A stretch of 64,000 nt of DNA. Source: Priapulus caudatus (Eukaryota; Priapulida; Priapulimorpha; Priapulimorphida; Priapulidae). The notes beneath the pieces were generated by a model. It had not been told where the DNA came from. It did no database searches and saw nothing but the letters and a program-made list of their open reading frames with translations. A program made the translations under genes and the position numbers. Positions 1-11,642 of this stretch are shown one piece after another (positions within the stretch are counted from its first letter, which is position 1; each line of letters opens with the position of its first letter). The stretch lies in contig NW_014577076.1 of NCBI RefSeq assembly GCF_000485595.1, positions 178,974-242,973 on the forward strand. Direction: 5' to 3'.

Positions 1-2685
1 AGTAATGTGTAGAGGATGGTGTGTGTGAGTCAGTGGCGGAAAAGTCTATTCGAGTTTCATACGTTTAGCGTGGTGGCCCGGGAATGTAAGTTGGCCCGCG
101 TTGCTGTCGATATAATTCTGGCTTCAGCCGATTTTCCCCCCGATGAAACGTACGACTCGACTTGGCCTGATTTAGCCAATCTTGCAATGCGATGTACGTG
201 TGAAATCACAGATTCCTAATCATTCCTACGTATAGCAACCATTATTGTAACGTAAATCAAGTAATCGGGCAATCGTAAAATTACACAATGGAATTATGAT
301 GGTATCCATAGTATGATTGTGTGTAACCATCCGTTTTAAAATGTGTTTTAAATCGAATGCATTTCGGCTGAGAAGCGATCTGCTAGCTATTACTCTTCCC
401 CGATGAGCCTCAACACACCGCATTTTATTCAGACTCGGATCAGGAGTAGGCCTAACATAATAAACGCGTACCCACGCTTATTACTACCTCACGTTTAATC
501 GTTGAAAATATTGGACCGATATCAGACAGTATATCGCCTAGTGCATTCCTGACTGGATAATAAGAACAATCTCTACTGCCTTCGTGATTGAGATGAAGTC
601 ATTTATAGGAGGTACTTGGCTGTGCAATAAATGAAACTTGTAGCGATAAAAAAATAATGACTGCCATTTAATCAGATCAGGAATACTCGGGTGTCGTTTC
701 GAGAAAATCATTTGGCTACGTTTACAGCGACAGCGGCGGTATAGCCTCCGTGAGATTTATGAACGCAAGAATAGATAAGGAAGCGAGCATTGTGAGTCGA
801 CGTTATTAGGTAGGCAAGTAATCAGGTCGCTTTTGTGCATGTTCCGTGTCCAGATCTGCGAAACGTGGTTTCATGGTGGCGTAGTTCATCATGGCTCAGT
901 GCGGAGTTCATTCATTCTGCGCGCCGGTCTGCTTCGCAGTACGCTCACGCACGCCGATTGCATTGGAATGCCGTTATTTCAATTGGCACATTGCATATGT
1001 GCGTCACATTTTAATCTCGGCTCTGAAGTACGCCTACGCTGAATCAGGGGCATTTAGTATAGCGACAAGGGCAGTGAGTCGATTGTCTATATACTGACTA
1101 TAAAATACCATGCAGACTGCTTTCAGGGAAGCCGTGACGCTTTTTAACTGCGTGCTTTATATGTATGTAGACACACATGTGACAGATAAATACGGATGGA
1201 CATAATATGTCACACGTGGAATTGTGTGGACAAACTTGTTGACAGGTTCAATCGTCATTGACAGTGTTCCGTTAGTTGTTAAGTGAACGACGGATGTGCG
1301 ATGGTAGATAAAGTTTAGATTCGAAGTTCACAACTTTGTCACGTTTCGAGAAGTTTTTTTTTGCAAATACAATTACGAATTGAAATAAGCTTTTAAATCC
1401 ACTATTATGGCTTTGCCGCAGACAAAGAGCATTTTCCCCCATCGGTTTTTGAAATACTGAATCTTTTATGGTCTCGAGAAGCATTCGTTATCACTGCCTC
1501 GTCTATAGCGTGCCCGTTGCTTGCACACGCGCGCAAATCCACTCCGATGTGAAAGTAAATTCAGAAGCTTCGTAGCCGACGCGACAAAGGACGCGTTCTC
1601 TGAGATTCTTATTTGTATGCGCGAATGTATTTTCATCCCTGTGAATTCAAAAGGTGTCAGCCGCGTCCGGCTGAGAAGCGGCCGCCGTTGACCGATCGCG
1701 GCTAAGCTGTCGTCGGCGGTATATTGCAGCAAAAGAAACTGAGCAAATAAGATCGAGATTCGGCTCAAATTCATTATCGAACCGCTCTTTCGATTTCGAC
1801 TAGTTGACATGCGAATGCTTTCCGAATGGGATCAGATGTGGTGTGGTTAGCGGGTGTGGGGGTGGGGGTGGGGGAAGTTTAGAAACTAAGAAGAAAAAAG
1901 GGAACGCTCCCATCAGTGTGTAGAGGATTTCTGTTTAAATTAGCTACGGATCTACGTACACGTATAGGCAGGGAGCCAATAAAATATGCTACAAAACGAC
2001 GCAAAGCGAATTGACTGTCTAGCCTTGGATGACATTTCGTCATGGTTATGTTATCGCATACCACATATATTTGCGGCCGTAAGTGTCTGCAATCCGAGGA
2101 AGTCGTGAACATAGGTACTATTTCGATTAAATTTCATTTCATGTGGCTGAATTGTCCTTACAAAACTTGCACTATATCTGCATTTTACGAACTGTGTGGC
2201 AATTGCTAGACAAAATTGGATGATGACGCATGCAGCGGGCTCCGCAGCTTGGGGAACCCACTATCGGTGGTTTAGTGGACGCTCTTTCCGGATAGGCCCA
2301 TTGCCTCTTGACAAGTTGAAGTAATAGCAGTTGATTTCTGGTACTTGAAAAGCACTTTGCCTAAAAATTACGACGCTTGTAATATGAGTCGAGGCTTTGT
2401 CAGGACAACTATATACATTTACGTGGAGGAGGCCCGTGTTCAGCGCGGCGTGGCGCGGCGCGGCGTGGTCAGCGATTGGCTGCAATTTGCTGCGACGACG
2501 CGTTGATGAACCGCTGCGTAATTAAAACAAGGCGATAATAAAATCTGTCGACTGGAAAAGCGTTCGATCCTCGGGGAGCACTAGTCGGCCAGTAAACGCA
2601 TCGCACGATCGGCTGCAAATGCGAAAAAAACACTGCTTCACGCGTGAATCACTGCCACGATCGTCTGCGAGGTCGGGTGCGTCTG
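1..2685. other. No gene recognised; unique sequence
   Basis: No coding potential, splice pattern or family similarity is evident. Small landmarks are a GTGGGG tract near 1849-1876 and a short GGCGC-rich patch near 2440-2470. Open frames on the minus strand between 1272 and 1810 (70 and 114 codons) have no recognisable domain or repeat support, so I do not call them genes. Confidence 0.5.
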
Positions 2686-2688
2686 CTC

Positions 2689-2739
2689 GTGCGTGTGTGC
2701 GTGCGTGCGTGCGTGTGTGTGTGTGCGTGCGTGCGTGTG

Positions 2740-2771
<32 letters not shown>

Positions 2772-2879
2772 CGTGCGTGCGTGCGTGTGTGCGTGCGTGC
2801 GTGTGTGTGTGCGCGTGTGTGTGTGTGTGCGTGTGTCTGTGCGTGCGTGCGTGTGTGCGTGTGTGTGTGTGGGGGGGGT
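2689..2879. repeat. GT/GCGT compound microsatellite
   Basis: This is an almost uninterrupted alternation of GTGT and GCGT units ending in a short G run. The long open frames across it on both strands encode only Cys/Val/Arg or His/Thr/Arg repeats and are by-products of the microsatellite. Confidence 0.95.
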
Positions 2880-3503
2880 CTCGTGCGTGTACGTGTGCGT
2901 GATCGTTTGTATATATGTGTGTACGTGTGCGCGAGGTGCCCAGTTCTATATAATAACACGGGTGCATCATTCTACCTGAACGCGTTCCCGTATCACTTCC
3001 ATGCGACCAATGAGGCAAATTTCTCAGCCTGTTTCCACTGTCATTTTTTCCCATTGGCTTATGTTTGGCACTTGCCAGGTCACAGGTGTACTGTCAGTCT
3101 GTCACCAACTCTAGAGCGCAGATATCAAATTAAAAATGAACAAGAGTGATGCAGGTGGCAGCCGCATTTTTAAAGTCACACTAGCTACTAGCTTGCATTT
3201 GCTGATTGCGATTATCGAGCGAGGTAGTCGGCTTCCTGAGAACTATTTTAGGTTGGCTGAAAAGGGTAACAACCTTGCTACATCCAACCACAATGGGGTT
3301 CATTTGAGACATTTCTGTAGAATCATCAGAGCTAAATAACATTCCCGATCGCTGTTACAACTGTAACATGAACATGTATGTATACGTATAGAATTTCTCG
3401 GATAATCTGCGTAGGGTATACATCAATAGTCCATAATAGAAAACTAGTGTTTCTCTTTTGGACTCTTGATATACATACAAACGAGCCCGCATGTCTGTTT
3501 TCA

Positions 3504-3586
3504 CTGCTGCTGCTACATGGTGGCGGCGGCGGTGGTGATGTTGGTGGTGTTGGTGGTGGTGCTTCTGGTGCTGCTGCTACAGCTGC

Positions 3587-3626
<40 letters not shown>

Positions 3627-3646
3627 GCTGTTATTATTATCATTAT

Positions 3647-3707
<61 letters not shown>

Positions 3708-3722
3708 ACTGCTGCTATTGGT
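3504..3722. repeat. Compound trinucleotide repeat, mainly (GTT)n
   Basis: CTG and GGT triplets lead into a GTT run from about 3587 to 3705, broken once by TTATTATTATCATTATCATT. Poly-Val, poly-Leu and poly-Thr frames over it are repeat artefacts. Confidence 0.95.
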
Positions 3723-4246
3723 GCGACCGCGCGGTGTGACATAATGTCAGCTAAATCACTGTATCGTTGTTGCTGTACAGCCGTGAGCGTATTGCCCGTA
3801 TATGCCAACAACGCCTGCATTGCAGAAAGATTGGGAGGACGCATTTTGGTGTTTTGCAGTCAATATCACCGCCGAGAATAAAACTTCTCAAATTCTCACA
3901 GGGGCACGTCGCCTGAATGCAAGAATCAGTCTCATTCACAAGAAGTCGATTTATCGGATATAGGCGCGACTACTGAGTTGGTACTTGTCTAAAACTGTAG
4001 CTGCATGAGGAAAGCAAACACGGGGATTTCAGTGCGTAGCAGACGCAGTGGGAAAGTAAATTACATCCACTATCACCACTAACGCCTCACGCAACGGAAA
4101 GGAAAAACTAGCGAAAATCAGAATGCACAAATATAATCAAACGTACCTCTAGACTGATGAGAGACGTGCTTGCCATCAGCACGATAACTTCTTCTTTCAC
4201 GATGATACGCAACAATAGGTAGCATGCCCCAAGGAGGCTATAAAAT

Positions 4247-4383
4247 GCGCGCGCCCTAGGGAGATAGGCTCAACTATATGTAGCGCGCGCCCCCTATAGG
4301 GAGATAGGCTCAACTATAGGTAGCGCGCGCCCCCTAGGGAGATAGGCTCAACTATAGGTAGCGCACGCCCTCTAGGGAGATGC
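4247..4383. repeat. Minisatellite, about 36-40 bp unit, nearly 4 copies
   Basis: Units start at 4247, 4283, 4323 and 4361. Each starts with a GC-alternating block (GCGCGCGC), continues with CCCTAGGGAGATAGGCTC and ends in AACTATAGGTA. Units differ by small indels (CCCTA versus CCCCCTATA) and the fourth is cut off after GGGAGA. Confidence 0.9.
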
Positions 4384-5700
4384 GCTTAATGGCGGCGCGT
4401 ACGTGCGTGCGGTCTGCGCTCAGAATGCCGGCTGTCGTTAGGAATGATTTGTTCTGCGGAATAAGCGAGTATCGTCAGCCACGCCCAGCACTCTCCGCTC
4501 CTATATAGCGTCGCGCCGTAAAACTGCGCCGATTCCACACGTGCGCGGCAATAACGTGAGCTGTTACTACGCCGAGATGCGGCCACGAAGAAATGGTCAG
4601 CGGAGATTTTTAGGCGTTCGCAATTAAGTCGCGCAGTAACGATTGCCTCTCTGGGCGCCATGGCTTGTGAGTGGGATGCGAGCGTGAGCGAGCGAGGGGC
4701 TGAGCTGTGTGGGAGTGCAGCGTAGCAGTCAGGCTATACCGCTGCATAGTTATAGAGGTTGCTCGCTGAAGTGCGTTCTCTCCTTCGAATACAGTAAATA
4801 GGTATTGTTATCGATGGACGCGAGGGGATGGTGGTCGAGGAAAGGGAAGCGAGGGAAAGACAGAGGGGATAAAAGAGAAATCAGAACAATACGGAGAGCG
4901 CGATATACAAGATGAGAGGGTGAGAGAGTAAGAGTTAAAACGGTTATTGCGAGATTTTTGCTCAGAAAAACTAAATAAAGCTGAATATAGTCTCACCTGA
5001 CAGCGGAAATATCACTGATTACACCAACATTAAAAATACTCATATTTTATGCAGTTATAGTATAGAAAAATGGATTTGACCACATCGTAACAAGACTAAA
5101 TTTTATCGTATGGCGATAATGCCTAATGGCAGAATTGGTAAACTTGTATTTGTGTCGGTGATGAGTTGAAAACAAGTGCATGCCTGTACTATGCCTATGG
5201 CAGATAAGCGGTGGCGCCACAAGCTAATCTATACTTCCTGTTAGTTCAAGATGATAGAAAACGAATGTTTACAAAAACGATTAGTTCGAAACTGGCAGTT
5301 TTCGGTGAATACGAAGGTTCTAAGACATTTTATTGTTACTCAAGCAATAACGGTAGGTGTCATGAAAGTGGTGAAAACACTGGAAAACTCTCGCAATGGT
5401 TACTTTAAAGGGCGAGAAATGGGCACGAGCACTCCTCCCGCCTATAGAAGCCATGTCGCGCGTGCAATATGTTGACACGTGTTGCGGCAATCGAGTATCA
5501 TCACAAACAAGTGAGTGCCCTCATAGTCAGTCCAACGCCCCACTTTATTTGCCGTGGTTTGTCTCTTACATGCCCCCTTTCTCTTGCGAGGAGAGCTATT
5601 CAGTTAAATTGCGTTGCACGTGCATGCGGCGTGTAAATATCAAGCGGACAGTGTTAATAGGATGACAGCTGATCACGCGTGGACGCCGGTATTTCGTCAG
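4384..5700. other. No gene recognised
   Basis: Mixed unique sequence with a purine-rich stretch near 4825-4935. Nothing here resembles a known family. Confidence 0.5.
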
Positions 5701-5870
5701 TGCGGTTCATCTGATCTAATGAGGTTCGCTTTCCGCTCAATGGCGGGTCGTCTGTTCCAGTGCGGTTCACGCTTCGTCAGAGCGCTCCGCCCTTCAATAA
5801 TGCGGTTCACACTTCGTCAATGCTGTACACCTGATCCAATGATTAGCGCGCGATTCTGCCCGCCGTGCGA
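5701..5870. repeat. Degenerate short repeat, TGCGGTTCA units
   Basis: TGCGGTTCA recurs at 5701, 5761 and 5801. Two of the three copies are followed by a variant of CACTTCGTCA, and CTGATCTAATGA / CTGATCCAATGA flank the group. The spacing is uneven (60 and 40 bp), so this is an eroded tandem array. Its origin is unknown. Confidence 0.6.
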
Positions 5871-5879
5871 TTTCGGTTT

Positions 5880-5908
5880 GATACCCATCATCGAGAATGA
5901 TGGGTATC
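5880..5908. repeat. Short perfect hairpin, 12-bp stem
   Basis: GATACCCATCAT at 5880-5891 pairs perfectly with ATGATGGGTATC at 5897-5908 across the loop CGAGA. No U-tract, MITE ends or target duplication mark it as a known element. Confidence 0.75.
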
Positions 5909-6044
5909 TTCGGCCGCTGCGGCGATTCCCTCGTCACAAAGCACCCAATTTCAGATGCTGAGTAAGCGGGATCTTGCCATCGCGTGAGATGAATGATGGC
6001 TTCGTCCGCCGTGGGTTGCGGCAGCGAGGCCATTACCCGATCCC

Positions 6045-6253
6045 GGTATACACTCGCCTTACTGCGGCTATGACGTGCTGGGCATACGCGATGACTGCGT
6101 GTGGGAAAACCGTGAGTTCAGCCCCGCGGACACGGAGGGTGTTTCACGTTTACGCCGCGTTTCAAATATTGCGGTTGATACTATCTTGTATGCCCGCCCA
6201 TTCTGCATAAAAAGCCAGCGCCTTCGGCTTTCCTGTTCCGTGCACAGTATCAA
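6045..6253 (-). repeat. Unknown dispersed repeat, copy 1
   Basis: Read on the minus strand, this segment is homologous to 51940-52151 on the plus strand. Shared blocks in the same order are GAACAG..AAA.CCG, GCAGAATGGGCGGGCA versus GCGGAAGGGGTGGGCA, ATATTTGAAACGC, GTGAAAC.CCT, GGGGCTGAA, CACACGCAGTCAT versus CACACTCAGTCAT, and GCCGCAGTRAGGCGAGT. Neither copy has a convincing long reading frame. I see no tRNA head or poly-A tail, so the class (old SINE, MITE or duplicated conserved segment) is open. Confidence 0.7.
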
Positions 6254-6330
6254 TTAAGAAAAAGATACTTGGGATCTTGTACAATGCTGTACAATGCTCT
6301 CGCTCGCTGGCGTCAGTCATTACGTGTAAT

Positions 6331-6439
6331 CAGGAGTGTATGATATATAATATATCAGGAGTGAATAATGAGACGTATCTCTATTATGTACTCGAGTCTT
6401 GATATTATTATTCACTCCTGACTATATTATACACTCCTG
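6331..6439. mobile_element. Nested palindromic MITE (family P2), 109 bp
   Basis: The element starts CAGGAGTGTATGATATA and ends TATATTATACACTCCTG. An inner inverted pair, TCAGGAGTGAATAATGA / TATTATTCACTCCTGA, lies just inside, so TCAGGAGTG is used twice at each end. The 7-bp sequence GTGTAAT flanks it on both sides (6324-6330 and 6440-6446), consistent with a 7-8 bp target duplication. The right half resembles the right half of the element at 11552-11641. Confidence 0.8.
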
Positions 6440-6482
6440 GTGTAATCATACTCACAAGTTTTGTCTCACAGACTGGAACGTT

Positions 6483-6515
6483 TTTCTCATCTCTCTCTGT
6501 CTCTCTCCCTCCCTC

Positions 6516-6554
<39 letters not shown>

Positions 6555-6586
6555 GCTTTCTCTCTCTCCATCTCGCTCTCTCCCGC
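6483..6586. repeat. (CT)n microsatellite
   Basis: Pyrimidine tract of CTCT units with TCTTT and TCCCT interruptions. It produces Ser/Leu repeat frames only. Confidence 0.9.
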
Positions 6587-6589
6587 CTT

Positions 6590-7383
6590 CACAGTGATTA
6601 TGACCATGGCGTGGGTGCAAGTATGTCGCGGTTAAAGTGAACAGACGTACAGTAGAGTTACGTTCGCACATTTTGCTTTACACTTCAACATGCACCCCCG
6701 CTGTTCACGAACAATGCCTTACGTCTGGTTAGGCATTTTCTACCTGGCGTGATGTTTTACTAGCTTTGACGCATCTTGGCACTCCTCCAAAGATATACAA
6801 TGCAGGCGCGAGAGTGGGTGCTTCAAATTATCAAGGTATTATTAGCTCTTGAAATTATCTCTAAGCAGCGTCAAAATCTCCGCTGTGTATGGCCTTCTCA
6901 GAGTGAAACTAAATGCGTCTATGAAGCGTTGGTAAGGCAGCGAAGAAAGTGGGCGATATACCCAGCGGAGCCGTCAATTCTCAAAATTAGACACTATACG
7001 CACTCACCGCTTGCGGAAATAGCTTGAAGATCTGTCTGTCACTCGACGGCACCCAGCTGTGGCACGATCGCCTCACCTGAAAGCAGAACGTGTAATACGT
7101 CTTATAAGCCAAGTGAAAGACAGCAGTACGTGACGTATATACAGTCATAGTCGACAACCCCGCGCACACATACTCCGTATAAACGTGTTGTTATCCTAGA
7201 GCAGTCGCCGGTAGCCTGTAGTTGGTAGAGCCTTCTCGCAGCGAGCTGTTATTATTCAGGCGATGTTTCGTTCGAGTGTGATTCATCTGCGGTGTGTACG
7301 CACCTGGCCTCACTATAATTCTGTGATTTTGAGTATGAACTTACACACGTGTAGTATAAGGCAGGGTTTCGTCCTTTGCAGTT
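6590..7383. other. No gene recognised
   Basis: Unique sequence. TTATTAGCTCTTGAAATTAT at about 6839-6858 recalls the arm of the P2 palindromes (TTATTAGCTCTTGATATAT) but has no partner arm. Confidence 0.45.
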
Positions 7384-7503
7384 GGGCTAACGCTCCATTA
7401 GGAGTGTTCCCACTTTTGATATCATTAATGATTAATGATTGATAATCCTAACCCTAACCCTAACCCTAACCTAAATGACATTAAACCACAAACTAATATA
7501 TGA

Positions 7504-7542
<39 letters not shown>

Positions 7543-7567
7543 ATTATGACCATTAATGACATTAAAG
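7384..7567 (+). mobile_element. TTAGGG-carrying MITE, copy A, right end missing
   Basis: The left end GGGCTAACGCTCCATTAGGA, the block TGATATCATTAATGATTAAT, four CCCTAA units (7447-7471), ACATTAAACCACAAACTAAT, an (AT)n run (7506-7539) and TTATTATGACCATTAATGAC follow the same order as copy B at 57321-57568 read in reverse. Copy A stops at GACATTAAAG(TTG), about 20-25 bp short of the right terminus seen in copy B. TTGCAGT occurs at 7376-7382 and again at 7568-7574, which may be a target duplication, although the TTG part could belong to the element. Confidence 0.85.
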
Positions 7568-7574
7568 TTGCAGT

Positions 7575-8412
7575 GGCAGGTAATAGTGATCGCCGCGTTT
7601 TCCTCTAACACGCGTACATCCTCGACAACTTATGAACGCACTGATCCGTGCATGTACTTGTACCCGCGAGCGTATCTAGCTGTCATTTTCATTCGTGTTT
7701 TACGACCCTCTCACACCTGCAGTCCAGATTTCGCGTGACTTCACGTGTTTTGTAAAGGTTCAGTTGCGGAATATTGTGGCGTACGCAATTACATGATAAT
7801 CGCAGTATTGGTCGTTGTACGGGCTTTCTTGTATGTTGTTACAATACATGTATCAGGAGGATATGTGGTGCACGTCATAATAATGTTAGCAAACATTGGC
7901 CATACTGCCGATGTGGTGTTACTGTAGTATATTCATGTTGGACGAATAGTAAGTAGTTCTTGATGGGAAAAAGTGTGAAATTTAAAGTATGTCGTTTAGT
8001 TTACCACATTATTGAATATGAATGCATATATATTCTATCGTACGTTCAATGTCTATTTACCCACGCTCTAACATCCTGCTATCCTATAATTAAAGAAAAC
8101 TCAGAGATGTTCAGCGTAACGAAATTTCAGAGGAAATTTAATATATGTTTCTATATATATGTGTGTGTGGGCGTGCGTGCTTGTCTGCATGTGTATTCGT
8201 GCGTGCTTGCGTCCGTGTGTATGTTTGTTAATTATAATAGTATGTTTGCCAATACTATTCGATACTCCAAAATAAGTGAGACAGCTGCCATTCGTCGTGG
8301 CATCATATAATTATATATTTCTACTGCCTCGTTCAGCGTGTGTGCTGTGTTCATGAGCAGGTGTGCTGGTCTGTCGTGTTACTTCACACTGTCGTGTTAT
8401 ACATACGGTGAC

Positions 8413-8413
<1 letters not shown>
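7575..8413. other. No gene recognised; short GT-rich tract
   Basis: Unique AT-leaning sequence with a weak TGTGTGGGCGTGCGTGC patch near 8160-8220. Open frames of about 60 codons show no domain. Confidence 0.45.

Positions 8414-8461
<48 letters not shown>
8414..8461. repeat. (AT)n microsatellite
   Basis: About 24 uninterrupted AT units. Confidence 0.97.
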
Positions 8462-8462
<1 letters not shown>

Positions 8463-9127
8463 TTCTGCTAGCGTGTATTTCGTCGTAAATTCGAACACTA
8501 TTTATACCATGTGAAAAAACCTATATCAAAAATCCGTTAACAAACATAGAATCCGTTAAAAAACATGGAATCGACAGTGATAAGCACGACCCGTATATAT
8601 TTCGGTATTTAAGTAATTTCGCTGCGTTTTTCGCCGGGTTGAAAAAAATGTTTCGTCTAGCTTCGATATGAATCTCTCTGCATTCAAGGCTCCCCCTCAG
8701 GGGCTTCCTCTCTCGTCCGATAACGACCACCTCGAATTGGAACTTCTCTACTATGGTAACTTCTCGTTCACTATCGTAAACATAATGCTCCCTCATTCAC
8801 TTGTTTCACCGCTAGCTTCATGTGCGATCCTGCCAATTTTACTTAAAAAACGCAGGTTTATGGAATTTATTTTTTTATGCAACATATAAATGTTCTTAGC
8901 GTGTTTTTAGACCTCGACATACCATGATGTTGCTTATACTGCACGTAATTGTAACACGTCACAGTGTAAAGGAAACGAGACAAAACAGACGAGACTTAGA
9001 CTAGTGTTTTCTGCTGTCACTCATGGATGTTATGATTGACTACTCGAAATAGCGCTTGGCTCACTACTTTGGTCACAGTTAGCTTCAATAATTAGGTTAT
9101 GTGATATTGCGTTACATGTGGGTGTTT
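8462..9127. other. No gene recognised
   Basis: Unique AT-rich sequence. No coding or repeat signal seen. Confidence 0.45.
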
Positions 9128-9157
9128 GTATATATTTATATTATATATATTATTATT

Positions 9158-9212
<55 letters not shown>

Positions 9213-9236
9213 TATATATATTATATATATATATAC
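9128..9236. repeat. (AT)n and (TATAT)n microsatellite
   Basis: Long alternating AT tract with TTATATATATTAT interruptions. It is followed by a short G run at 9281-9288. Confidence 0.95.
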
Positions 9237-9239
9237 ATG

Positions 9240-11550
9240 TATGCACTCAATAAAAATTGGTGCAAAATTTAGCAGTGGTGGGGGGGGGCATGGCATACCG
9301 GATGCGAAGAAGAAGAATTGATGGTGGGTGTTAGTATCGCACACGAGATTGCACGGAAGTCACTTGCGTACTTATCTCCCATCAAGAAGCATTTAATTAA
9401 TTATAACAAGTTTTTCCAAGAGCGACTCATTTCCTCCAGTATGGCTGAACGCGACTGCATTGCGAAGTGCTGTCTGACATATTATTTTCATGCCGGTTTC
9501 CATCTTTTTGATGAAGGCAAATTTTCAGTCAGGCTGCAATTTAATTCACACGAGTTCAAACAGGTACAGAACCGCGTATGACACTATTCTCGGCGTACAT
9601 CTCGTCGCTCTACAGTAATTGTAGATGGAACCTATCTTGAACACGGTAGGCAGGATATTAGACATGCAAGGGGAGTATACATATTGCATGCCAGGCTTCA
9701 AACAGTTGTCACACGCGATCATGATGATTCCCTTTGCTCTGCATGCTTCTTCTACTATACTATTTCGCACAAAATAGAGGAGGAAATTCGCGTGATAACT
9801 CTGGATGATAAGATTTTTTGCGCGAGTTCGTGCATTTCCTCGACTCGCACATCTCATCCTAATTGGGCAGAAGACGTGGACTATAGCGATGCCATCCATG
9901 CACGCATCATTACACCGCACCAGTAATAGACTGCCCCGATAGTAAAGAGTTCCACAGTAGTCGTCGCCAGACATCGGCACACTTGTGACAGCATAATCCC
10001 TGTCATTCCCCCGTCTGAAAAATTGTTACGCACGAATTAGTTATCGGTGAAGACTACGCTCGGCCAACTAGGCTAAGTTCGTCTTAACGATTGCAGGGTC
10101 GCTTGCGTCTGAAGCCGCCGTGTGGGACATAATGCTGCCTGATTGTCATGTGTCGCGCAGGGGTACGCTGTAACAGTTCGCTGAGCACGACAGGCTCCCC
10201 GCGTTCGTCGCACACTTCTGCTAGCGTAAGCGCCCCCCCCCCCCCGACGCGCTCATGTATTAAACATTATGTGGTTTCTTGCTGCCCTGCTGCATGCGAA
10301 TATCAAAGCCGCGTGGATTGAGTGAGAGAAATGTGTTGGCTGAGCTGCATGGGGGTACGTACGGGCAAGCCAGAGGAGAAAATGCTTCATCTTTAGGGTG
10401 TGTATATATATTCGGTTAACCTTAATTCGACAAGGATGATCATAACGTAGAATTATAATCAGGGCGCTGATTGTGGACTACTGTACTGGCAGGACTGTAT
10501 TCTGTAATACATTCTTAGAAGCGGAACTTAGCAGAACAGGTAATGGTGTTTTCCAGTGTTTGAGCTGATACAGATCGAGATACGCGAAGCACGGTATATA
10601 TGATAACCAGTCATTCACAGATTTTCCCTCATGAGGATGCTGAGAAACTGTAACAGAAACCGCAGCGAAGTCCCCAGTTTGTGAGTTAAAAATTATTATG
10701 TGTCCGTGTACATACCTTTTCCCATGCCAGTTCGCCGTTCCATTAAAAATGCCATAGTTAACGTCTATCCACCTGAATACGAACGTTGTCTGGCAGTCTC
10801 ACAGTTTACACGTAAATTGTCATGTTATCGTGTCATTCACGTGTGGAACAGAGAAACATGCAAAGTGTAGATGTAGCTCGTATAACCTACCATAGGATCC
10901 CGGTCATTACCTTAGTGGTGAAGAAACAAAAGCCTAGTCTTATCCTAAATATACGTAGTTCTCCTCGTATACCGCTAAGCATTTCGGTATGTTTTTTCAT
11001 GTTCGGTCTGTTATCCAGTGGTGAATAAACATGTACATAGGTAGCCTAATAGGTAGTCATTCCTTTTCATTGAATATACACTTTATGTACTTTACGCAAA
11101 GTACAATAAAAGCAAGAGGTCACGGCTAAAATTGTTTCGCTCTGGGCCCAGCAATGTTTACTCATAAAGACTGCACTATTTGCCATCATGATATTTAATG
11201 TTTTTCGGACGACCTTAAACCATTTTTCATACTCCTATGTGCAGAATATGAACGATAAATCTTTCCCCTTTTCGAGATATTATGATTATATTCTCCGCGA
11301 CGCAGACAGCATTGTATGGCCTTCGTATCTTCTAAGGAATTCCAGTACCAAAAACCTCTACAATATCTATTCCATTCTATGTTTATTCTAATAGTAGAAG
11401 TTCGTTGCCAAGTATTCAAAGGCCTGTATTGTGCAATCAATAGCAGACGAGGGGCAAGTCTACACGGGCAGGTGCATATGAATTGCTGTAAATTTTTGAC
11501 GTGAAAGTGGCGCATGCCTACAGCATGGGAATGGGGGCTTCGATGTATAG
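9240..11550. other. No gene recognised
   Basis: Mixed unique sequence. The only landmark is a C run near 10231-10244. The minus-strand open frame at 9546-9980 (144 codons) has no recognisable motif and no splice or codon support, so it is not called. Confidence 0.45.
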
Positions 11551-11551
11551 A

Positions 11552-11641
11552 TCAGGAGAGTAGATAAGATAGTATCTATATTATCAAGATCTCATAATAG
11601 AGACCCTCTATTATGAGCTCTTGATATTATGACAGTCCTGA
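11552..11641. mobile_element. Palindromic MITE (family P2), about 90 bp
   Basis: Ends are TCAGGA and TCCTGA. The inner arms TATCAAGATCTCATAATAGA and CTCTATTATGAGCTCTTGAT are separated by a very short loop and differ at few positions. The right arm (CTCTATTATG, CTTGATATTAT, then TCCTGA) matches the right arm of 6331-6439 with short indels. GATAGTATC occurs at 11568-11576 and 11640-11648, but those positions do not agree with the TCAGGA ends, so the true boundary is uncertain. Confidence 0.7.
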
Positions 11642-11642
11642 T

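Noticed and set aside
2522-3149. Long overlapping frames on both strands (up to 176 codons)
   Set aside because: They lie on a GT/GCGT microsatellite and encode only Cys/Val/Arg or His/Thr/Arg repeats.
3332-3881. 167- and 170-codon frames on opposite strands
   Set aside because: Poly-Val and poly-Thr are produced by the GTT repeat, and the flanking residues show no domain.
9546-9980. 144-codon minus-strand frame
   Set aside because: No repeat bias, but also no motif, no splice context and no start context. Frames of this size are expected by chance in 64 kb.
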